A DNA stretch of 20,475 nt from a virus: positions 1 to 20,475 of IMG/VR virus record IMGVR_UViG_3300021961_000797. One strand, written 5' to 3'. The translations under genes and the position numbers were made by a program. How positions within the stretch are numbered: position 1 is the stretch's first letter; each line of letters opens with the position of its first letter. The notes beneath the pieces were generated by a model. That model saw only the letters and a list, made by a program, of their open reading frames with translations. It did no database searches and was not told the origin of the DNA. Shown one piece after another: positions 8,477 through 16,197 of the stretch.

Positions 8477-9364
8477 TTACTTAATCCACTTGTCTCTTCC
8501 TCGTAAAATTTGAGTAAGTTCGCCTAGGTTAATAGAATTTAATCGAATCTTTGTGTTTCTTAATGACGCAGAAGCCTGTTTTTGGGCTCTACGAACAATA
8601 TATTCTTGAACTCCGAATTTTTGTTTCAAAATGCTAGAAACTAAATAATCATACATGAAGTTCTCTGCTAATTTATGAACTTTTATCTCATCATCAGCCA
8701 ATCCATACATACCATCAGAAACATATTCTATAACAATGTTTTTCCCGGACAAGTCGGAACTAAATAATATAAATCCTTGATTTTTATCTATAACATAGCT
8801 TCCATTGTGGTTTGAACTTGCAGTGTCCATTCCAAATCTTTTCCCTAATAAATTAGTATCTGGAGCAATAGCGCCTGTATCTGGTTGGCTTCTCCAATTT
8901 GTTTCAATAACAGGAGTACCAGTAAGTGCATTATCATTATTATCCATCAAGATATTCTTTTGAGCAGAGTTGTCTTGAAGGTAACTAGTTGGAGTGGCTG
9001 TGTTATAGTTTTGTCTTATTTGATGTGTTAGACCATCGTCTCCTACAAAAGATATTTTTACAGGGCTAACAAAATCGTGTGGTAAATGCATTTTTAAATT
9101 GTCTGGCAATTCAGCTTCAAATCCACGAATTTCCCTTAAAGCATCGTAATGAATTTCCTGAAGGCCGCGTTTTGCATGAAACACAACTTCATTTCTGTCA
9201 GCTTTATTAATAACCTTATCATCACCAACATAAGTCAATAAAAAGTTATTTATAATATCATGCAAAAGCAAATACTGGTAAGTACCCCAGTTTTCCCAAG
9301 TAGGATTATTACCATTATTTTGATAGTATTCTCTTTGGTCTATATGTGTTCCGATAATTGGCAT
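8477..9364 (-). CDS. Tail tubular/ring-type connector protein
   Basis: This is a 295-residue protein. The N-terminal third carries YQYLLLHDIINNFLLTYVGD (about 29-48), then FHAKRGLQEIHYDALREI (about 62-79) and LPHDFVSPVKISF. The C-terminal part has FSSDLSGKNIVIEYVSDGMY, KLAENFMYDYL and a basic end (RNTKIRLNSINLGEL, then LRGRDKWIK). I recognise these as typical of tail-tubular or ring proteins beneath the portal in crAss-like and related short-tailed phages, where they extend the DNA channel. There are no membrane spans or enzyme motifs. The stop of the preceding gene is three bases upstream (TAACCTATG), and the giant tail gene starts one base after this stop (TAATATG), so all three are probably co-translated. 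The exact ring position is not resolved. Confidence 0.7.
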   Translation of the reverse strand: MPIIGTHIDQREYYQNNGNNPTWENWGTYQYLLLHDIINNFLLTYVGDDKVINKADRNEVVFHAKRGLQEIHYDALREIRGFEAELPDNLKMHLPHDFVSPVKISFVGDDGLTHQIRQNYNTATPTSYLQDNSAQKNILMDNNDNALTGTPVIETNWRSQPDTGAIAPDTNLLGKRFGMDTASSNHNGSYVIDKNQGFILFSSDLSGKNIVIEYVSDGMYGLADDEIKVHKLAENFMYDYLVSSILKQKFGVQEYIVRRAQKQASASLRNTKIRLNSINLGELTQILRGRDKWIK

Positions 9365-9367
9365 AGG

Positions 9368-10138
9368 TTATGAATTTTCTTTAGTATACTCAAGTTGTTC
9401 TTGTTGAGATGCGACTTGTACAATATCAGCCTCCCTAATACTTAATCCAGCATATTTACAAATCTTGATAATCAATTCCGTCTCATCTTCCTCAGATATT
9501 TCAAAATTAACAGAGCTATCAGCGTTGTATACTGGGTCTGAACTTAAAGTTACATAGCCCCAATGCGGGTCTGCTGGCTTTCTAATGTAATTAGCAATAA
9601 TAGGGCTGTCGTTTTTAGCATTAGGATTGCCTTGTATGCTCAATGGTCTTACATAAATATTATCTCCTCTCCTAACATAAACTGGGTAGAAAACAGACGG
9701 TCTTGTCAAATTGCTGTTCACAATCATATCAAATTTGTGTGCAGAAATCGGCTGAACAATTCTTCCTCCAGACATAGTGGTATCTGTTCCAAACCCGCCC
9801 AAATATGTTACATTTATTAATTTGTATAAGTTTTCTGGAAGCTCAAAATAATCTTTCTCCTCCCCAACACTAGATGGGCTTACATCAATATATGATAATT
9901 TAATATCTGTGTAAAATTTATCAATTTTATTTTCAATATGTTTTACTGTATCTCCGTAATTCTGTCCCTTTTTGCGCATATTTTGCATGGCAACAGCCTT
10001 TGCGTAGTCATTAAAATATGACTCAAATATCTCAAGCTGCGCTAGTTTTGCAAAATAATCAAACTCAGATGGAGACACATATCCTCTGTTATCCTTGTTC
10101 AGCAAAAACATAACAGTATTTCTTACGCTATTTATCAT
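9368..10138 (-). CDS. Head-tail connector/ring-type structural protein
   Basis: This is a 256-residue protein beginning MINSVRNTVMFLLNKDNRGY. The N-terminal helical part includes NRGYVSPSEFDYFAKLAQLE (about 17-36) and FESYFNDYAKAV. A central beta region follows, with DYFELPENLYKLINVTYLGG and YVRRGDNIYVRPL. The acidic C-terminal helix is EISEEDETELIIKICKYAGL. This helix, sheet, helix layout with an acidic C-terminal helix is what I recall for adaptor/ring proteins of podovirus-type phages, analogous in role to T7 gp11. It is the first gene after the strong terminator at 10163-10190 and lies 16 bases past a TAnnTTTG box, so it may start a tail transcript. Function is inferred from motif recall and gene order. 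Confidence 0.6.
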   Translation of the reverse strand: MINSVRNTVMFLLNKDNRGYVSPSEFDYFAKLAQLEIFESYFNDYAKAVAMQNMRKKGQNYGDTVKHIENKIDKFYTDIKLSYIDVSPSSVGEEKDYFELPENLYKLINVTYLGGFGTDTTMSGGRIVQPISAHKFDMIVNSNLTRPSVFYPVYVRRGDNIYVRPLSIQGNPNAKNDSPIIANYIRKPADPHWGYVTLSSDPVYNADSSVNFEISEEDETELIIKICKYAGLSIREADIVQVASQQEQLEYTKENS

Positions 10139-10153
10139 AGGATATATTTTTTA

Positions 10154-10182
10154 CAAAAGTACAAAAAAAAAGAGGTCGCAAA
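10154..10182 (-). promoter_or_regulatory. Candidate Bacteroidetes-type promoter for the tail genes
   Basis: On the minus strand this reads TTTG (10182-10179), 17 bases, then TACTTTTG (10161-10154). That fits the Bacteroidetes/Flavobacterium promoter form TTG, 17-23 bases, TAnnTTTG. The ATG at 10138 follows 15 bases later. The -33 element sits inside the terminator hairpin and the spacer is the terminator's T-tract. It is the best of the four promoter candidates, but the match could still be chance in AT-rich DNA. Confidence 0.45.
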
Positions 10183-10190
10183 TTGCGACC
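10163..10190 (-). terminator. Strong Rho-independent terminator after the gene at 10221-10991
   Basis: On the minus strand GGTCGCA and TGCGACC form a 7-bp GC-rich stem (10190-10174) with a three-base loop. After CTC the sequence runs into nine T residues (10171-10163). It lies 31 bases past the stop codon of the upstream gene and is well placed to end its transcript. Confidence 0.8.
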
Positions 10191-10220
10191 CCATCTCCTT
10201 TCACGGTGTATACAATGTAA

Positions 10221-10991
10221 TTACAATTTGTTTGTAACGTTCTGTAAAACATCAAGCCCTTCGTCTGTTTTAAAGAACATAGCTAATGCGCTATATACGT
10301 TCTCTCCAAATGGAGCGACCATGACTTTTTTGTTTCTATCATCAGCCCAAACAACTGTTCTGTTGTCTCCTTTTATATATAAAACTCCAAGCTCTACGGC
10401 TCTTACAGCTAAATTACGCAGCTTTAGGTTTTCGTCATTACATAAATTCATGAATTCACCTGGATTCTTTTTAGCCCAAATAATCATATCTCTACGCAAT
10501 TCGGAAGATGTTAATGAAGAAACACCGCTCTTCATTACAACACGAGCAATAGCCTCTAAATCGTTGATATCCATGTCTTTAGCTGCTATCTGAGCATCTA
10601 ATTCAGAATAAATATCTTGCACCTCCTTGCTTGCGTTTTTCTCCTTGTCAAGCTCAGAAAAAGCCTTGTTAAATTCTGGATGAATCATTAAGAACTTTTG
10701 AAGATTTACATTCCAAGAAGGAACAATTAATTTCCCATTTTGAAATATAATTGGTTCTAAAGTGACCACACCATCTTGCTCGTCAACAAACGGGCTTAAT
10801 TGGTTTGTAGCGTATCGTAACGCTCTGTTGAGTTTTCCGTCAAAATATGTGAGGGGTTTCCTGCCAGTGTGTTTTACAGGAATCATGTATCTGATAGGTG
10901 TTTTACCTGTTAAAATAAAAACTCTATCCTTAATTTCTAGGTCTGGAAATACTGAATTGTATCCAAACGATTTTACAGTTTTAGTTGCCAT
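10221..10991 (-). CDS. Unassigned head-associated protein following the major capsid gene
   Basis: This is a 256-residue soluble-looking protein starting MATKTVKSFGYNSVFPDLEI. The first 100 residues are beta-rich, with TGKTPIRYMIPVKHTGRKPL, RYATNQLSPFVDEQDGVV and FLMIHPEF. Residues about 115-200 are charged and helical (EVQDIYSELDAQIAAKDMDI, then LRRDMIIWAKKNPGEFMNLC). The last 50 residues return to beta strands and end in a helix. I recall similar proteins near capsid genes in marine phages but know no assigned function. It directly follows the capsid gene and is bracketed by two terminators, so it may be transcribed at its own level. A head decoration, head completion or assembly role is plausible. 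No catalytic motif is visible. Confidence 0.6.
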   Translation of the reverse strand: MATKTVKSFGYNSVFPDLEIKDRVFILTGKTPIRYMIPVKHTGRKPLTYFDGKLNRALRYATNQLSPFVDEQDGVVTLEPIIFQNGKLIVPSWNVNLQKFLMIHPEFNKAFSELDKEKNASKEVQDIYSELDAQIAAKDMDINDLEAIARVVMKSGVSSLTSSELRRDMIIWAKKNPGEFMNLCNDENLKLRNLAVRAVELGVLYIKGDNRTVVWADDRNKKVMVAPFGENVYSALAMFFKTDEGLDVLQNVTNKL

Positions 10992-11016
10992 TTTATTAAA
11001 AATTTAATTAGATTAT

Positions 11017-11049
11017 AAAAAAAGAAGATTGAGGGGCGCTAGGCCCCTC
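11017..11049 (-). terminator. Rho-independent terminator after the major capsid gene
   Basis: On the minus strand GAGGGGC, a five-base loop and GCCCCTC form a 7-bp stem (11049-11031), about 17 bases after the capsid stop codon. AATCTTC then leads to seven T residues (11023-11017). The T-tract is offset by seven bases from the stem, so termination is probably partial, letting some transcripts continue into the next gene. Confidence 0.65.
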
Positions 11050-11066
11050 TTTCCTCTAATAGATGA

Positions 11067-12470
11067 TTATTGCATCAAGATGAAGTTGTTAACTCCCATA
11101 GTACAAAGCGCACGCTCTGACAAGAAGTGAACTTCCATTTTGTCATCACCACTAGTCATAGCTCCTCCAGCAGAACCAACAACCCAAGACTTGTATTTTC
11201 TGTCTTCAGTTGGAGACACTCGGTAACGAACATGCAAGAATGGTCTCTTAGCGTTCTCACCAAGAATTTGGTCGTACACTGTAGTAGTACCAGCAGGAAC
11301 AACAATACCATCAACACCACCAATGTTACCACGAGTAGTAGCATCGTTTAGGTATTTCCAGTCAGACTTATAGAAGTCGTATCCAATACGGAAACCAGTG
11401 AATCCAAGATTCAACGCCATATCCTCATCGTTGTCAAACAAACCGTAAGAAGCTGTAGAAGCTCCAGAGTTGTTTTGAGCGGCCAATACTTTATCAATAT
11501 CAAAAGATGTTGAACGATTAGCGAAGATTACGTTTTCTTGAATAGCTCCTTCTTTATCTAGAACTTTAGCTAATTGCTCAAGGTCATCACGGTCAGTAAT
11601 TGTTCCAGAAGAAACGTTACCGTTATTTTCTACTTCATAGAAAAGACCTTTGGTTCCTTTGTATCCAGCAGTAGCGGCAGCAGAACCAGAAGCAGCAGGC
11701 TCACCTTCAATCATAGAAGTCTCTAGGTAATCCTCGAAACGTAGACGAGTTTCACTTTCAGACTTTAAATACCAAAGGTATCCAGCAGCTCCATTCTCAG
11801 TAGTTACTTCAACCCATCCAACGTGAGCCATCTCAGAACCAGATACTTCGTACTTGTCTTTGATGATGATTGGATTGTTTTCTTTAGCTTCAAAGTCAGC
11901 CTCTAAAGAGCCTACCATTCCAGCAGTTCCTTTTTTGAATTCAGAACCGTAAACAAAAATAGTTACAGCATCATTGTCGTTAAAAGGACCAATTCCGTCA
12001 GCAGCACTAACTGAATCTAAAAGGTTTAAACTAGCAAAAGTAGCAACTTCTATAGAGTCGGCTCCAGAAGCAGTAGTTACAAGAGCTTTAGCTTGAACAC
12101 CAGCAGCAGTTGAAATAACGATTGTTTGGTTTGCACGGAAGCTGTGTCCAGTCAATCCATCAATAGTAACTCCATCAGCGCCAATAGCTCCAGAAGCTTG
12201 TACATGTAAACGTCCTTGCTCACTCCACTTGATTAAATCAGAAGAAGAAGGAATTTCAGCTCCTACCATACGCAAGAAAGAAGCTACAGAACGATTTCCG
12301 TAACGCTCAAATTCTTGCTCATATAAATCAGGTAGATATTGTTGAGCAAAGTTATAATCTGCATTGGTCAAGTAATTTGTGTTTTGCAAATTCTTGCCAG
12401 GGGCAGGGGTCAATGAAGTAGAACCGCCAATTACGCCAGTTCCAGTTCCAAAACTTAATTGTTGTGCCAT
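11067..12470 (-). CDS. Major capsid protein
   Basis: This is a 467-residue protein with an ATG at 12470 behind an A/T-rich leader and no Shine-Dalgarno. The N-terminal part has YLPDLYEQEFERYGNRSVAS (45-64), FLRMVGAEIPSSSDLIKWSE and QGRLH (to about 89), typical of HK97-fold capsid proteins in marine and Bacteroidetes phages. Residues about 90-174 are Gly/Ala/Ser/Thr-rich beta sequence that reads as an insertion before YGSEFKKGTAGMVGSLEADF. Later blocks are ESETRLRFEDYLETSMIEGE, the GFRIGYDFYKSDW strand, FLHVRYRVSP and the terminus GVNNFILMQ. It sits after portal and scaffold-like genes, the standard head order. The gene looks less AT-rich than its neighbours, consistent with high expression. 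It ends at a hairpin terminator. Identification rests on recalled motifs and gene order. Confidence 0.8.
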   Translation of the reverse strand: MAQQLSFGTGTGVIGGSTSLTPAPGKNLQNTNYLTNADYNFAQQYLPDLYEQEFERYGNRSVASFLRMVGAEIPSSSDLIKWSEQGRLHVQASGAIGADGVTIDGLTGHSFRANQTIVISTAAGVQAKALVTTASGADSIEVATFASLNLLDSVSAADGIGPFNDNDAVTIFVYGSEFKKGTAGMVGSLEADFEAKENNPIIIKDKYEVSGSEMAHVGWVEVTTENGAAGYLWYLKSESETRLRFEDYLETSMIEGEPAASGSAAATAGYKGTKGLFYEVENNGNVSSGTITDRDDLEQLAKVLDKEGAIQENVIFANRSTSFDIDKVLAAQNNSGASTASYGLFDNDEDMALNLGFTGFRIGYDFYKSDWKYLNDATTRGNIGGVDGIVVPAGTTTVYDQILGENAKRPFLHVRYRVSPTEDRKYKSWVVGSAGGAMTSGDDKMEVHFLSERALCTMGVNNFILMQ

Positions 12471-12491
12471 TTTTAAAAAATTTTAAAGGTT

Positions 12492-13709
12492 TTAATTATT
12501 TTTTCTAATTTTAAGTCTAGAACCAAATGAAGAGCCGTCATTAACTACTCTAAATTTAGCTCCAGGTTTTGACGAATCAACATTAGCACGCACATCCATT
12601 TTTATATTTTTACCATCCTTAACCACTTCATTCACCGCATCTGCCTTGCCTTGCTCATAAAAGAACTTAGCATATGCTTCAGGGTTCGTAGCCATGTTTA
12701 AGGCTTTATGATACTTCTGTGCATCTTTTAGAACACCATTGTCGTCTAAAAACGATTGAATAAAATTGTTTAGGTTTAATTGTTTATTTACAATCTCATT
12801 CTTGTCTTTAGGCTTATAGGTTAATGTTTTTTCACCGACTTTAAAATCAAAACCTTTGAATTCGTCATTAAAAAACTTAGAGGTTTTTTCCTCAAAGACA
12901 AGTCTTTGTTTCTGCATAACCTCTTGCTCTTTAGCCTTTTCGTCATTATATTGCTTGTAAAACTCAACAGCGTTTTTGGCGTCTTCAGGTAAACTCTCCG
13001 TACTTGACTCAAGTGGAGCTTTGTATTTTTCCTTCATTTGCTCAAAATACTGCTTCGCTTTATGAAGCTCTTGTTTCTTCTCAAGATTTTTCCTTTTGAC
13101 CTCTTTATCCGTATGGATATCTTCGTCAATGTTAAATTTATCCTCTATTAAATAATCAATATCGGAATCATCAAGCTCTGGATTTGATTGTTTGTAGTAC
13201 TCTCGTAACAAAGCTGTTTCTTCATAATTAGACACATCTTCATTTGCTTTAACGAAATCTTTCAAGCCTCGCTTGGTTTCGTTCTTGTACTGCAAATACT
13301 TCTCTACCTCCTCTGGAAGCTCTTGAGTTTTTTTATCCTTATTTAAAAGAACGCTTTCTAAATCTTCAAGCCCCATACTATACTTATTAGTAAGGAACTC
13401 AGCGATTATTTCTTCTTTAGAGATGTTGGCTACCCTCTTTTGGTTTCCTTCATCCACTTTTTGCAATTCCACTTCGGCTTCTTGTTCGCCTTTTTGGCCT
13501 TGCTCGCTAGAGCGTAACACGCTTTCATCTGTGCCTTGTTCTTGAACGGCATCTCCAGCTTCTTTATTAATATCTTGTTGAACTTCCGAGTTTGGCGTGT
13601 TTTCACTTCCGACTTCGGCAGTTTCTTCTTTAACATCTTTAGCCTCTTTTTTCACAGGAGGCTTTGACAAGTCGACTTTAAAGTCAACTTCTTGATTTTC
13701 ATTACTCAT
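12492..13709 (-). CDS. Putative capsid scaffolding protein
   Basis: This is a 405-residue, extremely charged protein. Residues 1-90 are Glu/Gln/Asn rich and probably disordered. Residues about 95-300 are Lys/Glu-rich helix or coiled coil (YLQYKNETKRGLKDF, KEVKRKNLEKKQELHKA, YFEQMKEKYKAPLE). The end is basic (SSFGSRLKIRKNN). An acidic, elongated helical protein with a basic C-terminal tip, between portal and major capsid genes, is the usual profile of a scaffold whose tip contacts the capsid protein. I see no serine-protease motif, so a fused maturation protease is unlikely. Sequence families of scaffolds are poorly conserved, so the call rests on composition and place. It is separated from the portal gene by 44 bases containing a TAnnTTTG box. 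Confidence 0.65.
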   Translation of the reverse strand: MSNENQEVDFKVDLSKPPVKKEAKDVKEETAEVGSENTPNSEVQQDINKEAGDAVQEQGTDESVLRSSEQGQKGEQEAEVELQKVDEGNQKRVANISKEEIIAEFLTNKYSMGLEDLESVLLNKDKKTQELPEEVEKYLQYKNETKRGLKDFVKANEDVSNYEETALLREYYKQSNPELDDSDIDYLIEDKFNIDEDIHTDKEVKRKNLEKKQELHKAKQYFEQMKEKYKAPLESSTESLPEDAKNAVEFYKQYNDEKAKEQEVMQKQRLVFEEKTSKFFNDEFKGFDFKVGEKTLTYKPKDKNEIVNKQLNLNNFIQSFLDDNGVLKDAQKYHKALNMATNPEAYAKFFYEQGKADAVNEVVKDGKNIKMDVRANVDSSKPGAKFRVVNDGSSFGSRLKIRKNN

Positions 13710-13735
13710 AATAGATTAAATTAAAATTTATACTG

Positions 13736-13743
13736 CAAAGCTA
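13736..13743 (-). promoter_or_regulatory. Candidate -7 box (TAGCTTTG) before the scaffold-like gene
   Basis: The 44-base spacer between portal and scaffold-like genes reads TAGCTTTG on the minus strand, an exact TAnnTTTG, 26 bases before the ATG at 13709. A run of nine T residues lies just upstream. No -33 TTG is found at the usual spacing, so this is only suggestive. Confidence 0.3.
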
Positions 13744-13753
13744 TAAAAAAAAA

Positions 13754-16195
13754 CTACTGTTTTTGTTGGCCCATGATTCCCTGAAGATTCGCTAATATTT
13801 CATCAGCAGAGCCATCTTGAGAGAAGTTAGTTGGAGGTAGGTTTTCTTTTCTTTGTCTTATTAGTTTGCTTTGTTGTGTTGCTTGCTTGTCAGTTCTCTT
13901 GTCTTTTCTATCCTCTTTGTACTTTTCTTTATTTGTAACCATATCAGAGTCAAGCTGTTTCAGCTGCATCTCGTACTGATACTTAATCTTCATGAGTTCT
14001 GCATCAATCTCTTTTTTAGCTTGCATCTGTTGTAAATCTAGTTGAGCTTTCATCTGAAGAATTTGAGACTCCATTTGGTTTTTCATTTGCTCCTCCTGAA
14101 GTCTAGCTTGAGAAGCTGCTTGAGAAGATTGAATATTAGAGTCAGTTTGCATTTTAGTCGCTTGCTGCTGCATCTCCATATCTTCTTTCTGCTTTCTTCT
14201 TTTTCTAATTTTCAATAAAGAATTAGCTAGTGTGTGATTTTTTACAGAACGCACATCAATGGCATCGTCTAAATCAATCTTACCAGCCTGAATTGATTGC
14301 TGAATATTCTGCTCAAGCATTTGTTTTTCTTCTTCGTCTGGCTCTATTTCTATGAAAATACCAAAATCATGAAGGTGTAGTCCTACAATCTCTTCTAGAA
14401 TCCCCATATTGTTTTTGCTAATCATTTTAGCAAAATCCTCATAAAAATCAGAGTACATCATAATATCAGAAACCCTGTAACATATCGCTTCAGCAAGTCT
14501 TTTAGTAATAAAAATACCAGACTGAACAACATGTCTTGTAGCGGTATTACTGTTGAGAGCGGCAAGTTTCTGTAATCCAACCAATGAATATTGGTCTGGA
14601 GTACTTCCATCTCTAGATTCGTTAATACCCGTTACAGCTCTAATCATGTTTAGCTGATAATTATACATATTTATCAGACTAGCTATTTTAGCATTAGAGC
14701 CACTACTTGTTAGCTCTTGAATAGGGACTTTAGCATTATTAAATTCTCCATCTTCTGTATAGCTTCTACCAATAACACTACCAGTTTGGAAATACATGGA
14801 TAAAGCCTCAGATGGATTATATGACGCTCCATTACCCAAATCAACACTATTTAGTCCATCGGCATCAATAAATACTCCGTCTGGAATCATTTTTGAAACC
14901 ACTTGTTGTAGTTTTAAGTGTGTAAGTTGGATTTGGTCAGCAAAAGGAATCATTCTTTTTACAAGAGAATCAATGTTGCCTTTTGACATTTTTATCGCTG
15001 ACACAATATACGGAGGCAGTGCTTTTTGAAAAGCCGATTTAGGCCTAACCATATTTTCCATTACTCCCCACTTAATCAAATGATTAGTTCCTAAAACAAG
15101 AACTCCATCATACCAAACATCAATACGTCTAGAAACTTTTTGGAACCTAGCTTGTTCTGTTTTTGGTGGATTAAATGAATTGTCTTTTTTTAATGGTTTT
15201 TGTCCGCCATTTTCGTTTTGCTTTACCTTATATACAATTTCCTTATCCGTCTTATAGCAGAAGTAAAGCAAGGAAACATTAGACTTATCTAGTCCACTTT
15301 GGCTTTGTAGATTTTGTGTACTCCTATATCCATCAAATCTACTCGCAAGTTTAGATATTTCTTCTATTTCTTCCTGAGTTAGATTTGGATTAATCTTTTT
15401 TATCTCTGTAACATGCACTGATTTTACTTCTCCAAAGTAGTAACAGTCCCTAAAGCTAGGGTCTTCTGTTGGAGAGTACACGAAATTAACAGGGTCGACA
15501 TACTCTATACGAACACCATCGTGAACATCAAAAGAATGTTTTATGGCAGCAATACCAAGAACAACATTGTCTTCGTCTACGCGCCTTTTGATTTCATCAT
15601 ATTCATTCAGCTCCAGAATAGTCTTTATTGCAGTTTCTTCTGCAACCTCAACAGCTTGCTTGTATCTTAAATCCATGTAAAGATTAAGCTCTTCTTCCGT
15701 ATCTGGAATCATTTCTTCTGGAAAGTTAAATGCATTAACTCCAGTTTCTTGCTTCACATAAGTTAGCATGTCTTTTGCCAACATATCGGTTTCAAGCTCG
15801 TTTCTGAACCGCTCCCTGCGAAGCGCAGACAAATCATCTACAGCTTCAACGTTTACATCGAGCAATCTGTTTTGAATTCCATTGACAACAACATCAACAA
15901 ATTTTGGTATAATGGGAACTGGAGTCCAATCTAAGTTTAGATAAGACAAATCTCCATTTACGGCAAGTTCGTTTTTATATTTTTCTACAGGCTGTTCGCC
16001 TCTAGCATAGAGTCTTCTGTTTAAAAACTCAGAACGGATTTCTCCATAAAGGCTACTTCCATAATCTCTAGAAAACCATTCAGACTCAATAGCCTGACCT
16101 ACACGAAGCCCATACTCATAGGTATCTTTTTCTATGTCAGGTACAAATTGATTAGGGAAACCACTACCTGAGTTGAATCTTGGCTTATTTATCAT
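13754..16195 (-). CDS. Portal protein
   Basis: This is an 813-residue protein starting ATG at 16195, two bases after the terminase stop (TAAGCATG). The N-terminal half has the portal clip/wing layout: LRVGQAIESEWFSRDYG, WTPVPIIPKFVDVVVNGIQN and RIEYVDPVNFVYSPTEDPSF. The block TGINESRDGSTPDQ (T522 onward) followed by LVGLQKLAALNSNTATRHV is one I recall as conserved in crAss-like and related podovirus portals. From about residue 655 to 780 the chain is almost pure Gln/Met/Lys/Glu helix (MEMQQQATKMQTD, LQMKAQLDLQQMQAKK), expected for an extended barrel or crown helix inside the head. Twelve copies would form the DNA gate between capsid and tail and dock the terminase. Length fits the roughly 800-residue portals of that group. 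Confidence 0.85.
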   Translation of the reverse strand: MINKPRFNSGSGFPNQFVPDIEKDTYEYGLRVGQAIESEWFSRDYGSSLYGEIRSEFLNRRLYARGEQPVEKYKNELAVNGDLSYLNLDWTPVPIIPKFVDVVVNGIQNRLLDVNVEAVDDLSALRRERFRNELETDMLAKDMLTYVKQETGVNAFNFPEEMIPDTEEELNLYMDLRYKQAVEVAEETAIKTILELNEYDEIKRRVDEDNVVLGIAAIKHSFDVHDGVRIEYVDPVNFVYSPTEDPSFRDCYYFGEVKSVHVTEIKKINPNLTQEEIEEISKLASRFDGYRSTQNLQSQSGLDKSNVSLLYFCYKTDKEIVYKVKQNENGGQKPLKKDNSFNPPKTEQARFQKVSRRIDVWYDGVLVLGTNHLIKWGVMENMVRPKSAFQKALPPYIVSAIKMSKGNIDSLVKRMIPFADQIQLTHLKLQQVVSKMIPDGVFIDADGLNSVDLGNGASYNPSEALSMYFQTGSVIGRSYTEDGEFNNAKVPIQELTSSGSNAKIASLINMYNYQLNMIRAVTGINESRDGSTPDQYSLVGLQKLAALNSNTATRHVVQSGIFITKRLAEAICYRVSDIMMYSDFYEDFAKMISKNNMGILEEIVGLHLHDFGIFIEIEPDEEEKQMLEQNIQQSIQAGKIDLDDAIDVRSVKNHTLANSLLKIRKRRKQKEDMEMQQQATKMQTDSNIQSSQAASQARLQEEQMKNQMESQILQMKAQLDLQQMQAKKEIDAELMKIKYQYEMQLKQLDSDMVTNKEKYKEDRKDKRTDKQATQQSKLIRQRKENLPPTNFSQDGSADEILANLQGIMGQQKQ

Positions 16196-16197
16196 GC

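Noticed and set aside
11156-11344. Additional minus-strand frames inside the capsid, scaffold, terminase and tail genes
   Set aside because: All are alternative-frame shadows fully inside larger genes, with biased composition (for example Leu/Val runs) and no leader.
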